Source: Acanthosepion esculentum
Lineage: Eukaryota; Mollusca; Cephalopoda; Sepiida; Sepiidae
Assembly: GCA_964036315.1 (NCBI GenBank)
Contig: CAXIWW010000817.1
Span: 8,839,501 to 8,903,500 of the forward strand
DNA length: 64,000 nt
Direction: 5' to 3'
The notes under the pieces were generated by a model that made no database searches, was not told the DNA's origin, and saw nothing but the letters and a program-made list of their open reading frames with translations. Below, in pieces: positions 50,301 to 61,600 of this stretch. Every line of letters begins with the position of its first letter. The stretch's first letter is position 1. The position numbers and the translations under genes were made by a program.

Positions 50301-50701
50301 TCGTCTGCGTGGGACTTTCTGGGACTGGGGGTCGTCTGCGTGGGACTTTCTGGGACAGTCTCCTGGGTGCGGTGTCGTCTGCGTGGAACTTTCTGGGACT
50401 GGGGGTCGTCTGCGTGGGACTTTCTGGGTCTGTCTCCTGGGTGAGGGGTCATCTGCGTGGGACTTTCTGGGTCTGTCCCCTGGGTGGGAGGTCTTCTGCG
50501 TGGGACTTTCTTGGACTGGGGGTCGTCTGCCTGGGACTTTCTGGGACTGTCTCCTTGGTGGGAGGGTCGTCTGCGTTGGATATATGGGACTGGGGATCGT
50601 CTGCGTGGGACTTTCTGGGACTGGGGGTCGTCTGCGTGGGACTTTCTGGGACTTGGATTCGTCTGAGTGGGTCTTTCTGGGACTGTCTTCTGGGTGGGGC
50701 T
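44354..50701 (+). repeat. Satellite A array, block 2
   Basis: Same 31/43-bp units and same strand as block 1, lying between two satellite D arrays of opposite orientation. This subfamily has its own variants: GTTTCCTGGGTGGGGAC, TGGGTGCGGTGTTGTCTG, GACTTTCCGAGAAATGTC and CTGTCTGCAGGGTGG. A block of about 2.2 kb (44.8-47.0 kb) is repeated at 47.4-49.4 kb, with offset drifting from 2617 to 2661 to 2439 bp through unit gains and losses. Two units carry GGGACTTTCC exactly (45779-45788 and 48440-48449). ORFs of up to 585 codons arise from the stop-free repeat. No gene was seen. Confidence 0.95.
44800..49430 (+). repeat. Duplicated block of about 2.2 kb in satellite A block 2
   Basis: Copy 1 is about 44800-46990 and copy 2 about 47420-49430. 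Anchors: CTGTTTCCTGGGTGGGGAC at 44904 and 47521; CCGAGAAATGTC at about 45787 and 48448; GAGAACTGTCTCCTGTG at about 46137 and 48767; ACAAGGGTGTCGTCTG at about 46876 and 49315; GTCTGCAGGGTGG near 46975 and 49414. A third, shorter copy of the 46.3-46.6 kb part lies at about 47.15-47.40 kb, offset about 794 bp. Confidence 0.8.
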
Positions 50702-50712
50702 TCACACAAGAG
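50695..50712. other. Satellite A / satellite D junction
   Basis: A ends at TCTGGGTGGGG and reverse D begins at about 50702 (CTTCACACAAGAGCTAGGCG). The D monomer here has AGCTAGG where the family has AGCCAGG. That is the same variant, on the opposite strand, as the last D unit before A at 44353. Confidence 0.8.
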
Positions 50713-53700
50713 CTAGGCGTATTCGGCTTGTAGCAGGCTGAGATTGCTTGTAAGGCAGTTTTGAAAAAAAGAGACAGGAGATGTCGTTTTGTAGCAGCCT
50801 AGATTGCTTTGAAGGCAGTTTTCACAAAAGAGACAGAATATGTCGATTTGTAGCGGCATGAGATTGCTTGCAAGGCAGTTCTCACAAAAGAGCCAGGCGT
50901 ATTCGGCTTGTAGTTGCCTGAGATTGCTTGTAAGGCAGTTGTCACAAAAGAGTCAGGAGAAGTCGGCTCGTAGCAGCCTGATATTGCTTGTAAGGCAGTT
51001 GCCACAAAAGAGCCAGGAGAAATTGGCTTGTCGCCGCCTGGGATTGCTTGTAAGGCAATTCGCACAAAAAGCCAGGAGAATTCATAATGCTGCTGCCTGA
51101 GAATGCTTGTAAGGCAGATGCCACAGATGAGCCTGGGGAAATCGGTTCGTAGCAAACTGAGATTGCTTGTATGGCAATTGGCAAAAAAAATCAGGAGAAT
51201 TGGACTACCGGATGCCTGAGATTGCTTGTAACGCAGTTGTCACAAAAGAGCCAGGATATGTCGATTTATAGCGGCCTGAGATTCCTTGTAAGCAGTTTCA
51301 CAAAAGAGCATGGCGTATTCGGCTTGTAGCAGGCTGAGATTGCTTGTAAGACAGTTTTTAAAAAAAGTGACTGAAGATGTCGTTTTGTAGCAGCGTGAGA
51401 TTGCTTGTAAGGCAGTTGCCACAAATGAACCAGGAGAATTGGGTTTGCTGCAGCCTGAGATTGCTTGTAAGGCAGTTTCACAAAAGAGACAGGAGATGTC
51501 GTTTTGTAGCAGCCTGATATTACTTGTAACGCAGTTTTCACAAAAGAGCCAAGAGAAGTCGGCTCGTAGCAGCCTGGCATTGCTTGTAAGGCAGTTGTCA
51601 CAAAGGCGCGAGGAGAAACCGACTTGTAGCAGCCTGAGATTTCTTGTAAGGCAGCTGTCACAAAAGAGCCAGGCGTATTCGGCTTGTAGCAGCCTGATTG
51701 CTTGTAATGCATTTGCCACAAAAGAGCCAGAAGAAATCAGCCCGTAGCAGCCTGGGATGGCTTGTGAGGCAATTGGCCAAAAAGCCAGTAGAATTAGGCT
51801 TGCTGCACCCTGAGATTGCTTGTAAGGCCAGGCGTAGACGACTTGTAGCAGTCTGAGATTACTTTTAAGGCATTTGTCAAAAAAAAAGGTGATGACGGCT
51901 CGTAGAAACCTCAGATTGCTTTTAATCAGTTGTCACAAAAGAGCCAGGAGAAATCCGCTAGTACCAGCCTGGGATGGCTTGTAATGCAATTGGCAAAAAA
52001 GAGCCAGGAGTTCGGCTCGTAGCAGCCTGAGATTGCTTGTAAGGCAGTTGTCATAGAAGAGCCAGACTCGTAGAAGCCTGAGATTGCTTGGAAGGCAGTT
52101 GGCAGAATAGAGGCAGAAGAATTCATATTGCTGTAGCCTGAGAATGCTTGTAAGGCAGATGCCACAAATGAGCCATGGGAAATCGGTTCGTGGCAGCCTG
52201 GGATTGCTTGTATGGCAATTGGCACAAAAAATCAGGAGAATTGGACAACCGGATGCCTGAGATTGCTTGTAAGGCAGTTGTCACAAAAGAGCCAGGATAT
52301 GTCGATTTGTAGCGGCCTGAGATTGCTTGTAAGGCAGTTTCACAAAAGAGCCAGGCGTATTCGGCTTGTAAGGCAGTTTTGTCGTTTTAGCAGGCTGAGA
52401 TTGATTGTAAGGCAGTTTTTAAAAAAGAGACAAAAGATGTCGTTTTGTAGCAATCAAAGATTTTTAAAAAATGGACAAGAGAAGTTGCCTCGTAGACGCC
52501 TGGGATTGCTTGTAAGGCAATTTGCACAGAAGAGACAGGAGAATTCGGCTTGCTGGAGCATGAGATTGCTTGTAAGGCAGTTGCCACAAATGAGCCAGGA
52601 GAAATCGGCTCGTAGCTGCCTGGGATTGGTTGTAAGGCAATTGGCACAAAAAGCCAGGAGACTTGGGATTGCTGCAGCCTGAGATTGCTTGTTAGGCAGT
52701 CGTCACAATAGAACCAGGAGAATTCGGCTTGTAGCAGCCTGAGATTGCTTGTAAGGCAGTTTTCACAAAAGAGACAGGAGATGTCGATTTGTAGCGGCCT
52801 GATATTACTTGTAAGGCAGTTGTCACAAAAGCGCAATGAGAATTCGGCTTGTGTCAGCCTGAGATTTCTTGTAAGGCAGTTGCCATAAAAGGGCCACGAG
52901 AAATCGGCTCGTAGCCGCCTGGGATTGCTTGTAAGGCAATTCGCACCAAAGCCAGGATAATTCATATTACTGAAGCCTGAGATTGCTTGTAAGGCAGTTG
53001 TAACAAAAGAGCCAGCATATGTCGATTTGTAGAGGCTTGAGATTGCTTGAATGGCAGTTTCACAAAATAGCCAGGCGTATTCGGCTTGTAGCTGGCTGAT
53101 ATTGATTGTAAGGCAGTTTTTAAAAAAGAGACAAAAGATGTCGTTTTGTAGCAGCCTGATATTGCTTTTAAGGCAATTTTCACAAAAGAGCCAAGAGAAG
53201 TCGGCTGGTAGCAACCTGACATTGCTTGTAAGGCAGTTGTCACAAAAGCGCAAGGCGAATTCGGCTTGTAGCAGCCTGAGATTACTTGTAAGGCAGTTTC
53301 ACAAAAGAGCCAAGAGAAGTCGGCTCGTAGCAGCCTGACATTTCTTCTAAGGCAGTTGTCACAAAAGCGCAATGAGAATTCGGCTTGTGTCAGCCTGAGA
53401 TTTCTTGTAAGGCAGTTGCCATAAAAGGGCCACGAGAAATCGGCTCGTAGCCGCCTGGGATTGCTTGTAAGGCAATTCGCACCAAAGCCAGGATAATTCA
53501 TATTACTGAAGCCTGAGATTGCTTGTAAGGCAGTTGTAACAAAAGAGCCAGCATATGTCGATTTGTAGAGGCTTGAGATTGCTTGAAAGGCAGTTTCACA
53601 AAATAGCCAGGCGTATTCGGCTTGTAGCTGGCTGATATTGATTGTAAGGCAGTTTTTAAAAAAGAGACAAAAGATGTCGTTTTGTAGCAGCCTGAGATTG

Positions 53701-53822
53701 CTTTTAAGGCAATTTTCACAAAAGAGACAAGAGAAGTCGGCTCGTAGACGCCTGGGATTGCTTGTAAGGCAATTTTCACAAAAGAGTCAGGAGAATTCGG
53801 CTTGCAGCAGCCTGAGATTGCT
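50702..53822 (-). repeat. Satellite D array, block 2, reverse
   Basis: About 52 units of the 60-bp family on the minus strand, with core reverse landmarks GAGATTGCTTGTAAGGCAG, CACAAAAGAGCCAGGAGAA and TCGGCTTGTAGCAGCCT. Subtypes differ at several sites (GCGTATTCGG, ATGTCGTTTTGTAG, AATTCATATTGCTG, GCGCAATGAG). They are interspersed without a strict HOR, although some runs repeat. Indels make some units a few bases shorter. Frames up to 288 codons on the minus strand (52387-53253) show 20-residue periodicity from the 60-bp unit and match no domain I recognise. Confidence 0.93.
52820..53745 (-). repeat. 536-bp tandem duplication in satellite D
   Basis: The segment marked by GCGCAATGAGAATTCGG at 52831 recurs at 53367, offset 536 bp (nine 60-bp units less 4 bp). 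Both copies share ATAAAAGGGCCACGAGAA, GCACCAAAGCCAGGATAATT, ATTACTGAAGCCTGAG, CATATGTCGATTTGTAGAGG and GCTGGCTGATATTGATTG. The second copy ends about 80 bp before the array gives way to satellite A. Confidence 0.87.
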
Positions 53823-53830
53823 GATGGGGT
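53815..53830. other. Satellite D / satellite A junction
   Basis: Reverse D ends at CCTGAGATTGCT and A follows at GATGGGGTGGGGGGTCG, with the change at about 53822. The breakpoint in D is at a different phase from those at 44353 and 50702. There is no intervening unique sequence. Confidence 0.8.
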
Positions 53831-54776
53831 GGGGGGTCGTCTGCGCGGGAATTTCTGGGACGGTCTCATGGATGGGGGTCGTCTGCGTTGGACTTTCTGG
53901 GACTGTGAGTCGTCACCGTGGGACTTTCTGGGACTGTCTCATGGGTTGGGGGTCGTATGCCTGGTACTTTCTGGCACTGTCCCCTGGGTGGGGGTGTCGT
54001 CTGCGTAGGACATTGTGGGACTGGGGGTCGTCTGCGTAGGACTTTCTGGGACTGGGGGTTGACCGCGTGGGTCTTTCTGGGACAGTCTCCAGGGTGGGGG
54101 GTCGTCTTTTTGGGACGTTCTGGGACTGTCTCCTGGGTGGAGGGTCGTCTTCGTGGGACTTTCTCGGACTGGGGCTCGTCGGCGTGGGACTTTCTGGGAC
54201 TGGGGGTCGTCTGCGTGGGACTTTCTGGGACTGTCTCCTGGGTGGGGGGTCGTCTGCGTGGGACTTTCTGGGACTGTGGGTTGTCAACGTGGGACTTTCT
54301 GGGACTGTCCCCTGGGTGGGGGTCGTCTGCGTGGGACGTTCTGGGACTGTCTCCTGGGTAGGGGGTCGTCTGCATGGGACTTTCTGGGACTGGGGGTCGT
54401 CTGCGTATGACTTTCTGGGACTGTCTCCTGGGTGGGGGGTCGTCAGTTTGGGTCTTTCTGTGACTGTCTCCTGGGTGGGGGGTCGTCTGCATGGGACTTT
54501 CTTGGACTGTGACTGGTCTGCGTGGGACATTCTGGGACTGGTGGTCGTCTGCGTGTGACTTTCTTGTACTGTCCCTGGGTTGGGGGTCGTCTGCGTGGGA
54601 CTTTCTGGGACTGGGCGTTTTCTGCGTGGGACTTTCTGGGACTGTCTCCTGTGTGGGGGTTCGTCTGCGTGGGACTTTCTGGGACTGGGGGTCGTCTGCG
54701 TGGGACTTTCTGGGACTGTCTCCTGGGTGGGGGTCGTCTGCATGGGACTTTCTGGGACTGGGGTTCGTCTGCGTAG

Positions 54777-57300
54777 GTCTTTCTGGGACTCTCTCCTGGG
54801 TGGGGGTCGTCTGCGTGGGATATCTGGGACTGTCTCCTGGGTGGGGGTCGTCTGCATGGGACTTTCTGGGACTGGGGTTCGTCTGCGTGGGACTTTCTGG
54901 GACTGTCTCCTGGGTGGGCGGTCGTCTGCGTGGGACTTTCTGGGATGGGGGTCGTCTGCGTGGGTCTTCCTCGGACTGTCTCCTGACTGGGGGGTCGACT
55001 GCGTGGAAATTTCTGTGCCTGTCTCCTCGGTGGGGGTCGTCTGCGTGGGACTTTCTGGGACTGTCTCCTGGGTGTGGTGTTGTCTGCGTGGGACTTTCTG
55101 TGACTGTCTCCTGGGTGGGGGGTCGTCTGCGTGGGACTTTCTTGGACTGGGGGACGTCTGCGTGGGACTTCCTGGGACTGTCTCCTGGGTGGGGGTCGTC
55201 TGCGTGGGACTTTCTGGGACTGGGTGTCGTCTGCGTGGGACTTTCTGTGACTGTCTCCTGGGTGGGGGGTCGTCTGCGTGGGACTTTCTTGGACTGGGGG
55301 TCGTCTGCGTGGGACTTCCTGGGACTGTCTCCTGGGTGGGGGTCGTCTGCGTGGGACTTTCTGGGACTGGGTGTCGTCTGCGTGGGACTTTCTGGGACTG
55401 TCTCCTGGGTGGGAGGTCGTCTGCGTGGGACTTTCTGGGACTGTCTCCTGGGTGGATAGTCGTCTGCGTGGGACTTTCTGAGACAGGGGTTAGTCTGCGT
55501 GGGTCTTTCTGGTACTGACTCCTGGGTGGTGTTTCGTCTGCGTGGGACTTTCTGGGACTGTCTCCTTTGTTCTGCGTAGGACTTTGTGGGACTGGTGGTC
55601 GTCTGCGTGGGACATTCTGGGATTGCGTGTCGTCTGCGTGGGACTTTCTGGGACTGTTTCCTGGGCGTGGAGTCGTGTGCGTGGGACTTTCTGAGACAGG
55701 GGGTCGTCTGCGTGGGTCTTTCTGGTACTCTCTCCTGGGTGGGTGGGTCCTCTCCGTGGGACTTTCTGGGACTGTCTCCTGGGTGGAGAGTCCACTGCGT
55801 GGGATTTTCTGGGACTGGGTGTCGTCTGCGTGGGACTTTCTGGGACAGGGTGTCTTCTGCGTGGGACTTTCTGGGATAGGTGTCGTCTGCGTGGGAATTT
55901 CTGGTAATGTTTCCTTGGTTGGGGGCGTCTGCGTGGGACTTTCTGGGACAGTGGGTCGTCTCCGTGGGACTTTCTGGGACTGTCTCATGGGTGGGGGGGG
56001 GTCTGCGTGGGACTTTCTGGGACTGTCTCCTTGGTGGGTCTCGTCTGCGTAGGACATTGTGGGACTGGTGGTCGTGTGCGTGGGACTTTCTGGGACTGGG
56101 GGTCGTCTGCGTGTTAATTTCTGGGACTGGGTTCGTCTGCGTAGGTCTTTCTGGGACTCTCTCCTGGGTGGGGGTCGTCTGCGTGGGATATCTGGGACTG
56201 TCTCCTGGGTGAGGGTCGTCTGCATGGGACTTTCTGGGACTGGGGTTCGTCTGCGTGGGACTTTCTGGGACTGTCTCCTGGGTGGGCGGTCGTCTGCGTG
56301 GGACTTTCTGGGACTGGGGGTCGTTCGCGTGGGTCTTCCTCGGACTGTCTCCTGACTGGGGGGTCGTCTGCGTGGAAATTTCTGTGCCTGTCTCCTCGGT
56401 AGGGGGTCGTCCGCGTGGGACTTTCTGGGACTGTCTCCTGGGTGTGGTGTTGTCTGCGTGGGACTTTCTGTGACTGTCTCCTGGGTGGGGGGTCGTCTGC
56501 GTGGGACTTTCTTGGACTGGGGATCGTCTGCGTGGGACTTTCTGGGACTGTCTCCTGGGTGGGGGTCGTCTGCGTGGGACTTTCTGGGACTGGGGGTCGT
56601 CTGCGTGGGACTTTTTGGGACTGTCTCCTGGGTGGGAGGTCGTCTGCGTGGGACTTTCTGAGACAGGGGTTAGTCTGCGTGGGTCTTTCTGGTACTGACT
56701 CCTGGGTGGTGTTTCGTCTGCGTGGGACTTTCTGGGACTGTCTCCTGGGTGGGTGGGGGGTGTTCTGCGTAGGACTTTGTGGGACTGGTGGTCGTCTGCG
56801 TGGGACATTCTGGGATTGCGTGTCGTCTGCGTGGGACTTTCTGGGACTGTTTCCTGGGCGTGGAGTCGTGTGCGTGGCACTTTCTGAGACAGGGGGTCGT
56901 CTGCGTGGGTCTTTCTGGTACTCTCTCCTGGGTGGGTGGGTCCTCTCCGTGGGACTTTCTGGGACTGTCTCCTGGGTGGAGAGTCCACTGCGTGGGATTT
57001 TCTGGGACTGGGTGTCGTCTGCGTGGGACTTTCTGGGACAGGGTGTCTTCTGCGTGGGACTTTCTGGGACTAGGTGTCGTCTGCGTGGGAATTTCTGGTA
57101 ATGTCTCCTTGGTTGGGGGCGTCTGCGTGGGACTTTCTGGGACAGTGGGTCGTCTCCGTGGGACTTTCTGGGACTGTCTCATGGGTGGGGGGGGGTCTGC
57201 GTGGGACTTTCTGGGACTGTCTCCTTGGTGGGGGCTCGTCTGCGTAGGACATTGTGGGACTGGTGGTCGTGTGCGTGGGACTTTCTGGGACTGGGGGTCG
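54777..57300 (+). repeat. Higher-order repeat of about 1.2-1.4 kb in satellite A block 3
   Basis: About 54777-56147 is followed by a second copy from about 56148. The offset is 1371 bp early on and 1193 bp from about 55569 (TCTGCGTAGGACTTTGTGG at 55569 and 56762; GGTAATGT at about 55903 and 57097). The drop reflects units lost from copy 2. Shared rare units include CCTGACTGGGGGGTCG, GGGCGTGGAGTCGTGTG and GGTGGAGAGTCCACTGCG. Confidence 0.82.
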
Positions 57301-58683
57301 TCTGCGTGTTACTTTCTGGGACTGTCTTCTGGGTGCGGGGTCTTCTGTATGGGATTTTCTTGGACTCGGGGTCGTCTGCGTTGGTCTTTCTTGGACTCTC
57401 TCCTGGGTGGGGAGTCGTCTGCGTGGGACTTTCTGGGACTGGGGTCGTCTGCGTGGGTCTTTCTGGGACTGTCTCCTGCGTGGGAGGTCGTCTGCTTGGG
57501 ACTTTCAGGGACTGGGTGTCGTCTGCGTGGGAGTTTCTGGGACTGTCTCCAGGGTGGGGGGTAGTCTGCGTGGGACTTTCTGGGACTGTCTCCTAGGTGG
57601 GTAGTCGTCTGCTTAGGACTTTCAGGGACTGGGTGTCGTCTGCGTGGGAGTTTCTGGGACAGTCTCCTGGGTGTGGTTCGTGTGCGTGGGACTTTCTGGG
57701 ACTGGGGGTCGTCTGCGTGGGACTTTCTGGGACTGTCTCCAGGGTGGGGGGTAGTCTGCGTGGGACTTTCTGGGACTGTCTCCTGGGTGGGTAGTCGTCT
57801 GCTTGGGACTTTCTGAGACAGGGGGTCGTCTGCGTGGGTCTTTCTGGTACAGACTCCTGGGTGGGGGTCCGTCGTCGTGGGACTTTCTGGGACTGACTCC
57901 TGAGTGGAGGGTCCTCTGCGTGGGATTTTTTGGGACTGGGTGTCGTCTGCGTGGGACTTTCTGGGACAGGGGGTCTTCTGCGTGGGACTTTCTTGGACTG
58001 GGTTTCGTCTTCGTGGGACATTCTGGGACTGGGGGTTGTTTGCGTGGGACTTTCAGGGACTCTCTTCTGGGTGGGGGATCGTCTGCGAGGGACTTTCTGG
58101 GACTGTCTCCTTGGTGTGGGGCGTCTGCGTGGGACATTCTGGGACTGTGGTTCGTCTGCGTGGGACTTTGTGGGACTGGTGGTCGTCTGCGTTGGACTTT
58201 CTGGGACTGGGGGTCGTCTGCGTGTTACTTTCTGGGACTGACTCCTTGGTGGGGGGGTCGTCTGTATGGGACTTTCTAGGACTCGGTGTCGTCTGCGTGG
58301 ATCTTTTTTGGACTCTCTACTGGGTCGGGCGTCGTCTGCGTGGGACTTTCTGGGACTGTCTCCTGGGTGGGGATTCGTCTGCCTGGGACTTTCTGAGACT
58401 GGGTGTCATCTGCGTGGTAGTTTCTGTGACTGTCTCCTGGGTGGGGGTCGTCTGCGTGGGACTTTCTGGGACTGGGCTCCTCTGCGTGGGACTTTCTGGG
58501 ACTTTCTCCTGGGTGGGGGTTCGTCTGCGTGGGACTTTCTGGTACTGTCTCCTGCGTGGGAGATCGTCTGCTTGGGACTTTCAGGAACTGGGTGTCGTCT
58601 GCGTGGGACTTTCTGGGACTGTCTCCTGGGTGGGGGTCGTCTGCGTGGGACTTTCTGGGACTGGGCTCGTCTGCGTGGGACTT

Positions 58684-61600
58684 TCTGGGACTGTCTCCTC
58701 GGTGGGGAGTCGTCTGCGTGGGACTTTCTGGGACTGGGGGTTGTCTGCGTGGGACTTTCAGGGACTCTCTTCTGGGTGGGGGATCGTCTGCATGGGACTT
58801 TCTGGGACTGTCTCCTTGGTGGGGGTCGTCTGCGTGGGACATTCTGGGGCTGTGGGTCGTCTGCGTGGGACATTCTGGCACTATCTCCTGGGTGGGGGGT
58901 CGTCTGCGTGGGACTTTGTGGGACTGGGGGTCGTCTGCGTGGCACTTTCTGGGACTGGGGGTCGTCTGCGTGGGTCTTTCTGGGAATGTCTCCTGGGTGG
59001 GGGTTCGTCTGCGTTGGACTTTCTGGGACTGTCTCATGCGTGGGGGTTCGTCTGCGTGGGACTTTCTGGGACAGTCTCCTGGATGGGGGCTCGTCTGCGT
59101 GGGAATTTCTGAGTCTGTCTCCTTGGTGGGGGTCGTCAGCGTGGGTCTTTCTGTTACTGGGGGTCGCCTGCGTGGGACTTTCTGGGACTGTCTCCTGGGT
59201 GGGTGTTCGTGTGAGTGGGACTTCCTGTGACTGGGGGTTGTCTGCGTGGGATATATGGGTCTGTCTCCTGGGTGGGGGGTCGTCTGCATGGGACTTTCTG
59301 GGACTGGGGGTCGTCTGCGTGGGATATCTGGGTCTGTCTCCTGGGTGGGGTGTCGTCTGTGTGGGACTTTGTGGGACTGGTGGTCGTCTGCGTGTTACTT
59401 TCTGGGACAGACTCCTTGGTGGGGGGTCGTCTGTATGGGACTTTCTAGGGCTCGGTGTCGTCTGCGTGGATCTTTTTTGGACTCTCTCCTGGGTGGGGCG
59501 TCGTCTGCGTGGGACTTTCTGGGACTGTCTCCTGGGTGGGGATTCGTCTGCCTGGGACTTTCTGAGACTGGGTGTCATCTGCGTGGTAGTTTCTGGGACT
59601 GTCTCCTGGGTGGGGGTCATCTGCGTGGGACTTTCTGGGACTGGGCTCGTCTGCGTGGGACTTTCTGGGACTTTCTCCTGGGTGGGGGGTCGTCTGCGTC
59701 GGTCTTTCTGGGACTGTCTCCTGGGTGGGGGTTACTCTGCGTGGGACTTTCTGGGACTGTCTCCTGCGTGGGAGGTCGTCTGCTTGGGACTTTCAGGGAC
59801 TGGGTGTCGTCTGCGTGGGAGTTTCTGGGACAGTATCCTGGGTGGGGTTCGTCTACGTGGGACTTTCTGGGACTGGGGGGCGTCTGCGTGGGACTTTCTG
59901 GGACAGTGGGTCGTCTCCGTGGGACTTTCTGGGACTGTCTCATGGGTGGGGTGGTCGTCTGCGTGGGACTTTCTGGGACTGTCTCCTTGGTGGGGGGTCG
60001 TCTGCGTAGGACATTGTGGGACTGGTGGTCGTGTGCGTGGGACTTTCTTGGACTCGGGGTCGTCTGCGTGGGTCTTTCTTGGACTCTCTCCTGGGTGGGG
60101 GGTCGTCTGCGTGGGACTTTCTGGGACTGTCTCCTGCGTGGGAGGTCGTCTGCTTGGGACTTTCAGGGACTGGGTGTCGTCTGCGTGGGACTTTCTGGGA
60201 CAGTCTCCTTGGTGGGGTTCGTCCGCGTGGGACTTTCTGGGACTGGGGGTCGTCTGCGTGGGACTTTCTGGGACTGTCACCTGGGTGGGGGGTAGTCTGC
60301 GTGGGACTTTCTGGGACTGTCTCCTGGGTGGGGAGTCGTCTGCTTGGGACTTTCTGAGACAGGGGGTCGTCTCCGTAGGACATTCTGGGACAGGGGGTCT
60401 TCTGCGTGGGACATTCTGGGACTGGGGTTCGTCTTCGTGGGACTTTCTGGGACTGGGGGTTGTCTGCGTGGGACTTTCAGTGACTCTCTTCTGGGTGGGG
60501 GATCGTCTGCGTGGGACTTTCTGGGACTCTCTCCTTGGTGGGGGTCGTCTGCGTGGGACATTCTGGGATTGTGGATCGTCTGCGTGGGACATTCTGGCAC
60601 TATCTCCTGGGTGGGGGGTCGTCTGCGTGGGACTTTGTGGGACTGGTGGTCGTCTGCGTGGGACTTTCTGGGACTGGGGGTCGTCTGCGTGTTACTTTCT
60701 GGGACTGTCTCCTGGGTGGGGGGTCGTCTGTATGGGACTTTCTAAGACTCGGGGTCGTCTGCGTGGATCTTTTTTGGACTCTCTTCTAGGTGGGGGGTCT
60801 TCTGCCTGGGACTTTCTGGGACTGTCTCCTGGGTGGGGAGTCGTCTGCGTGTGACTTTCTGGGACTTGGGGTCGTCTGCGTGGGAATTTCTGGGTTTGTC
60901 TCCTTGGTGGGGGGCCTCTGAGTGGGACTTTCTGGGACTGTGGGTCGTCTCCGTGGGACTTTCTGGGATTGTCTCATGGGTGGGGGTCGTCTGCGTGGGA
61001 TTTTCTGGGACTGGGGGACGTCTGCGTGTTACTTTCTGGGACTGTCTCCTGGGTGGTGGGTCGTCTGTATGGGACTCTCTAGGACTCAGGGTCATCTGCG
61101 TGGATCTTTTTTGGACTCTCTCCTAGGTGGGGGGTCTTCTGCGTGGGACTTTCTGGGACTGTCTCCTGGGTGGGGAGTCGTCTGCCTGGGACTTTCTGAG
61201 ACTGGCTGTCGTCTGCGTGGTAGTTTCTGGGACTGTCTCCTGGGTGGGGGTCGTCTGCGTGGGACTTTCTGGGACTGGGCTCGTCTGCGTGGGACTTTCT
61301 GGGACTGTCTCCTGGGTGGGGAGTCGTCTGCTTGGGACTTTCTGAGACAGGGGGTCGTCTGCTTGGGTCTTTCTGGTACTGACTCCTGGGTGGTGGTCGT
61401 CTGCGTGGGACTTTCTGGGACTGGGGGTCGTCTGCGTGGGACTTTCTGGGACTGTCTGCTGGGTGGGGGCTCGTCTGCGTGGGACTTTCTGGGACTGTCT
61501 CCTGGGTGGGGGTTGTCTTTTTGGACTTTCTGGGACTGTCTCCTGGGTGGGGTTCGTCTGAATGGGACTTCCTAGGACTGGGGGTCGTCTGTGTGGGACT

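Noticed and set aside
52387..53253. 288-codon minus-strand ORF with a 20-residue periodicity in satellite D
   Set aside because: The period is the 60-bp unit read as 20 codons. Neighbouring units carry frameshifting indels, and other frames are open over comparable lengths.
53866..56988. 1040-codon ORF on the minus strand, rich in S, P, R, T and Q
   Set aside because: It lies wholly in satellite A, whose unit has no stop in any frame on either strand; overlapping frames are equally open. There is no domain, no unique sequence and no gene context.
58266..60854. 862-codon ORF on the plus strand and other long plus-strand frames in A
   Set aside because: Same cause: 31/43-bp stop-free repeats. 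The frame moves through all three phases of the unit every three units, so no fixed peptide is maintained.
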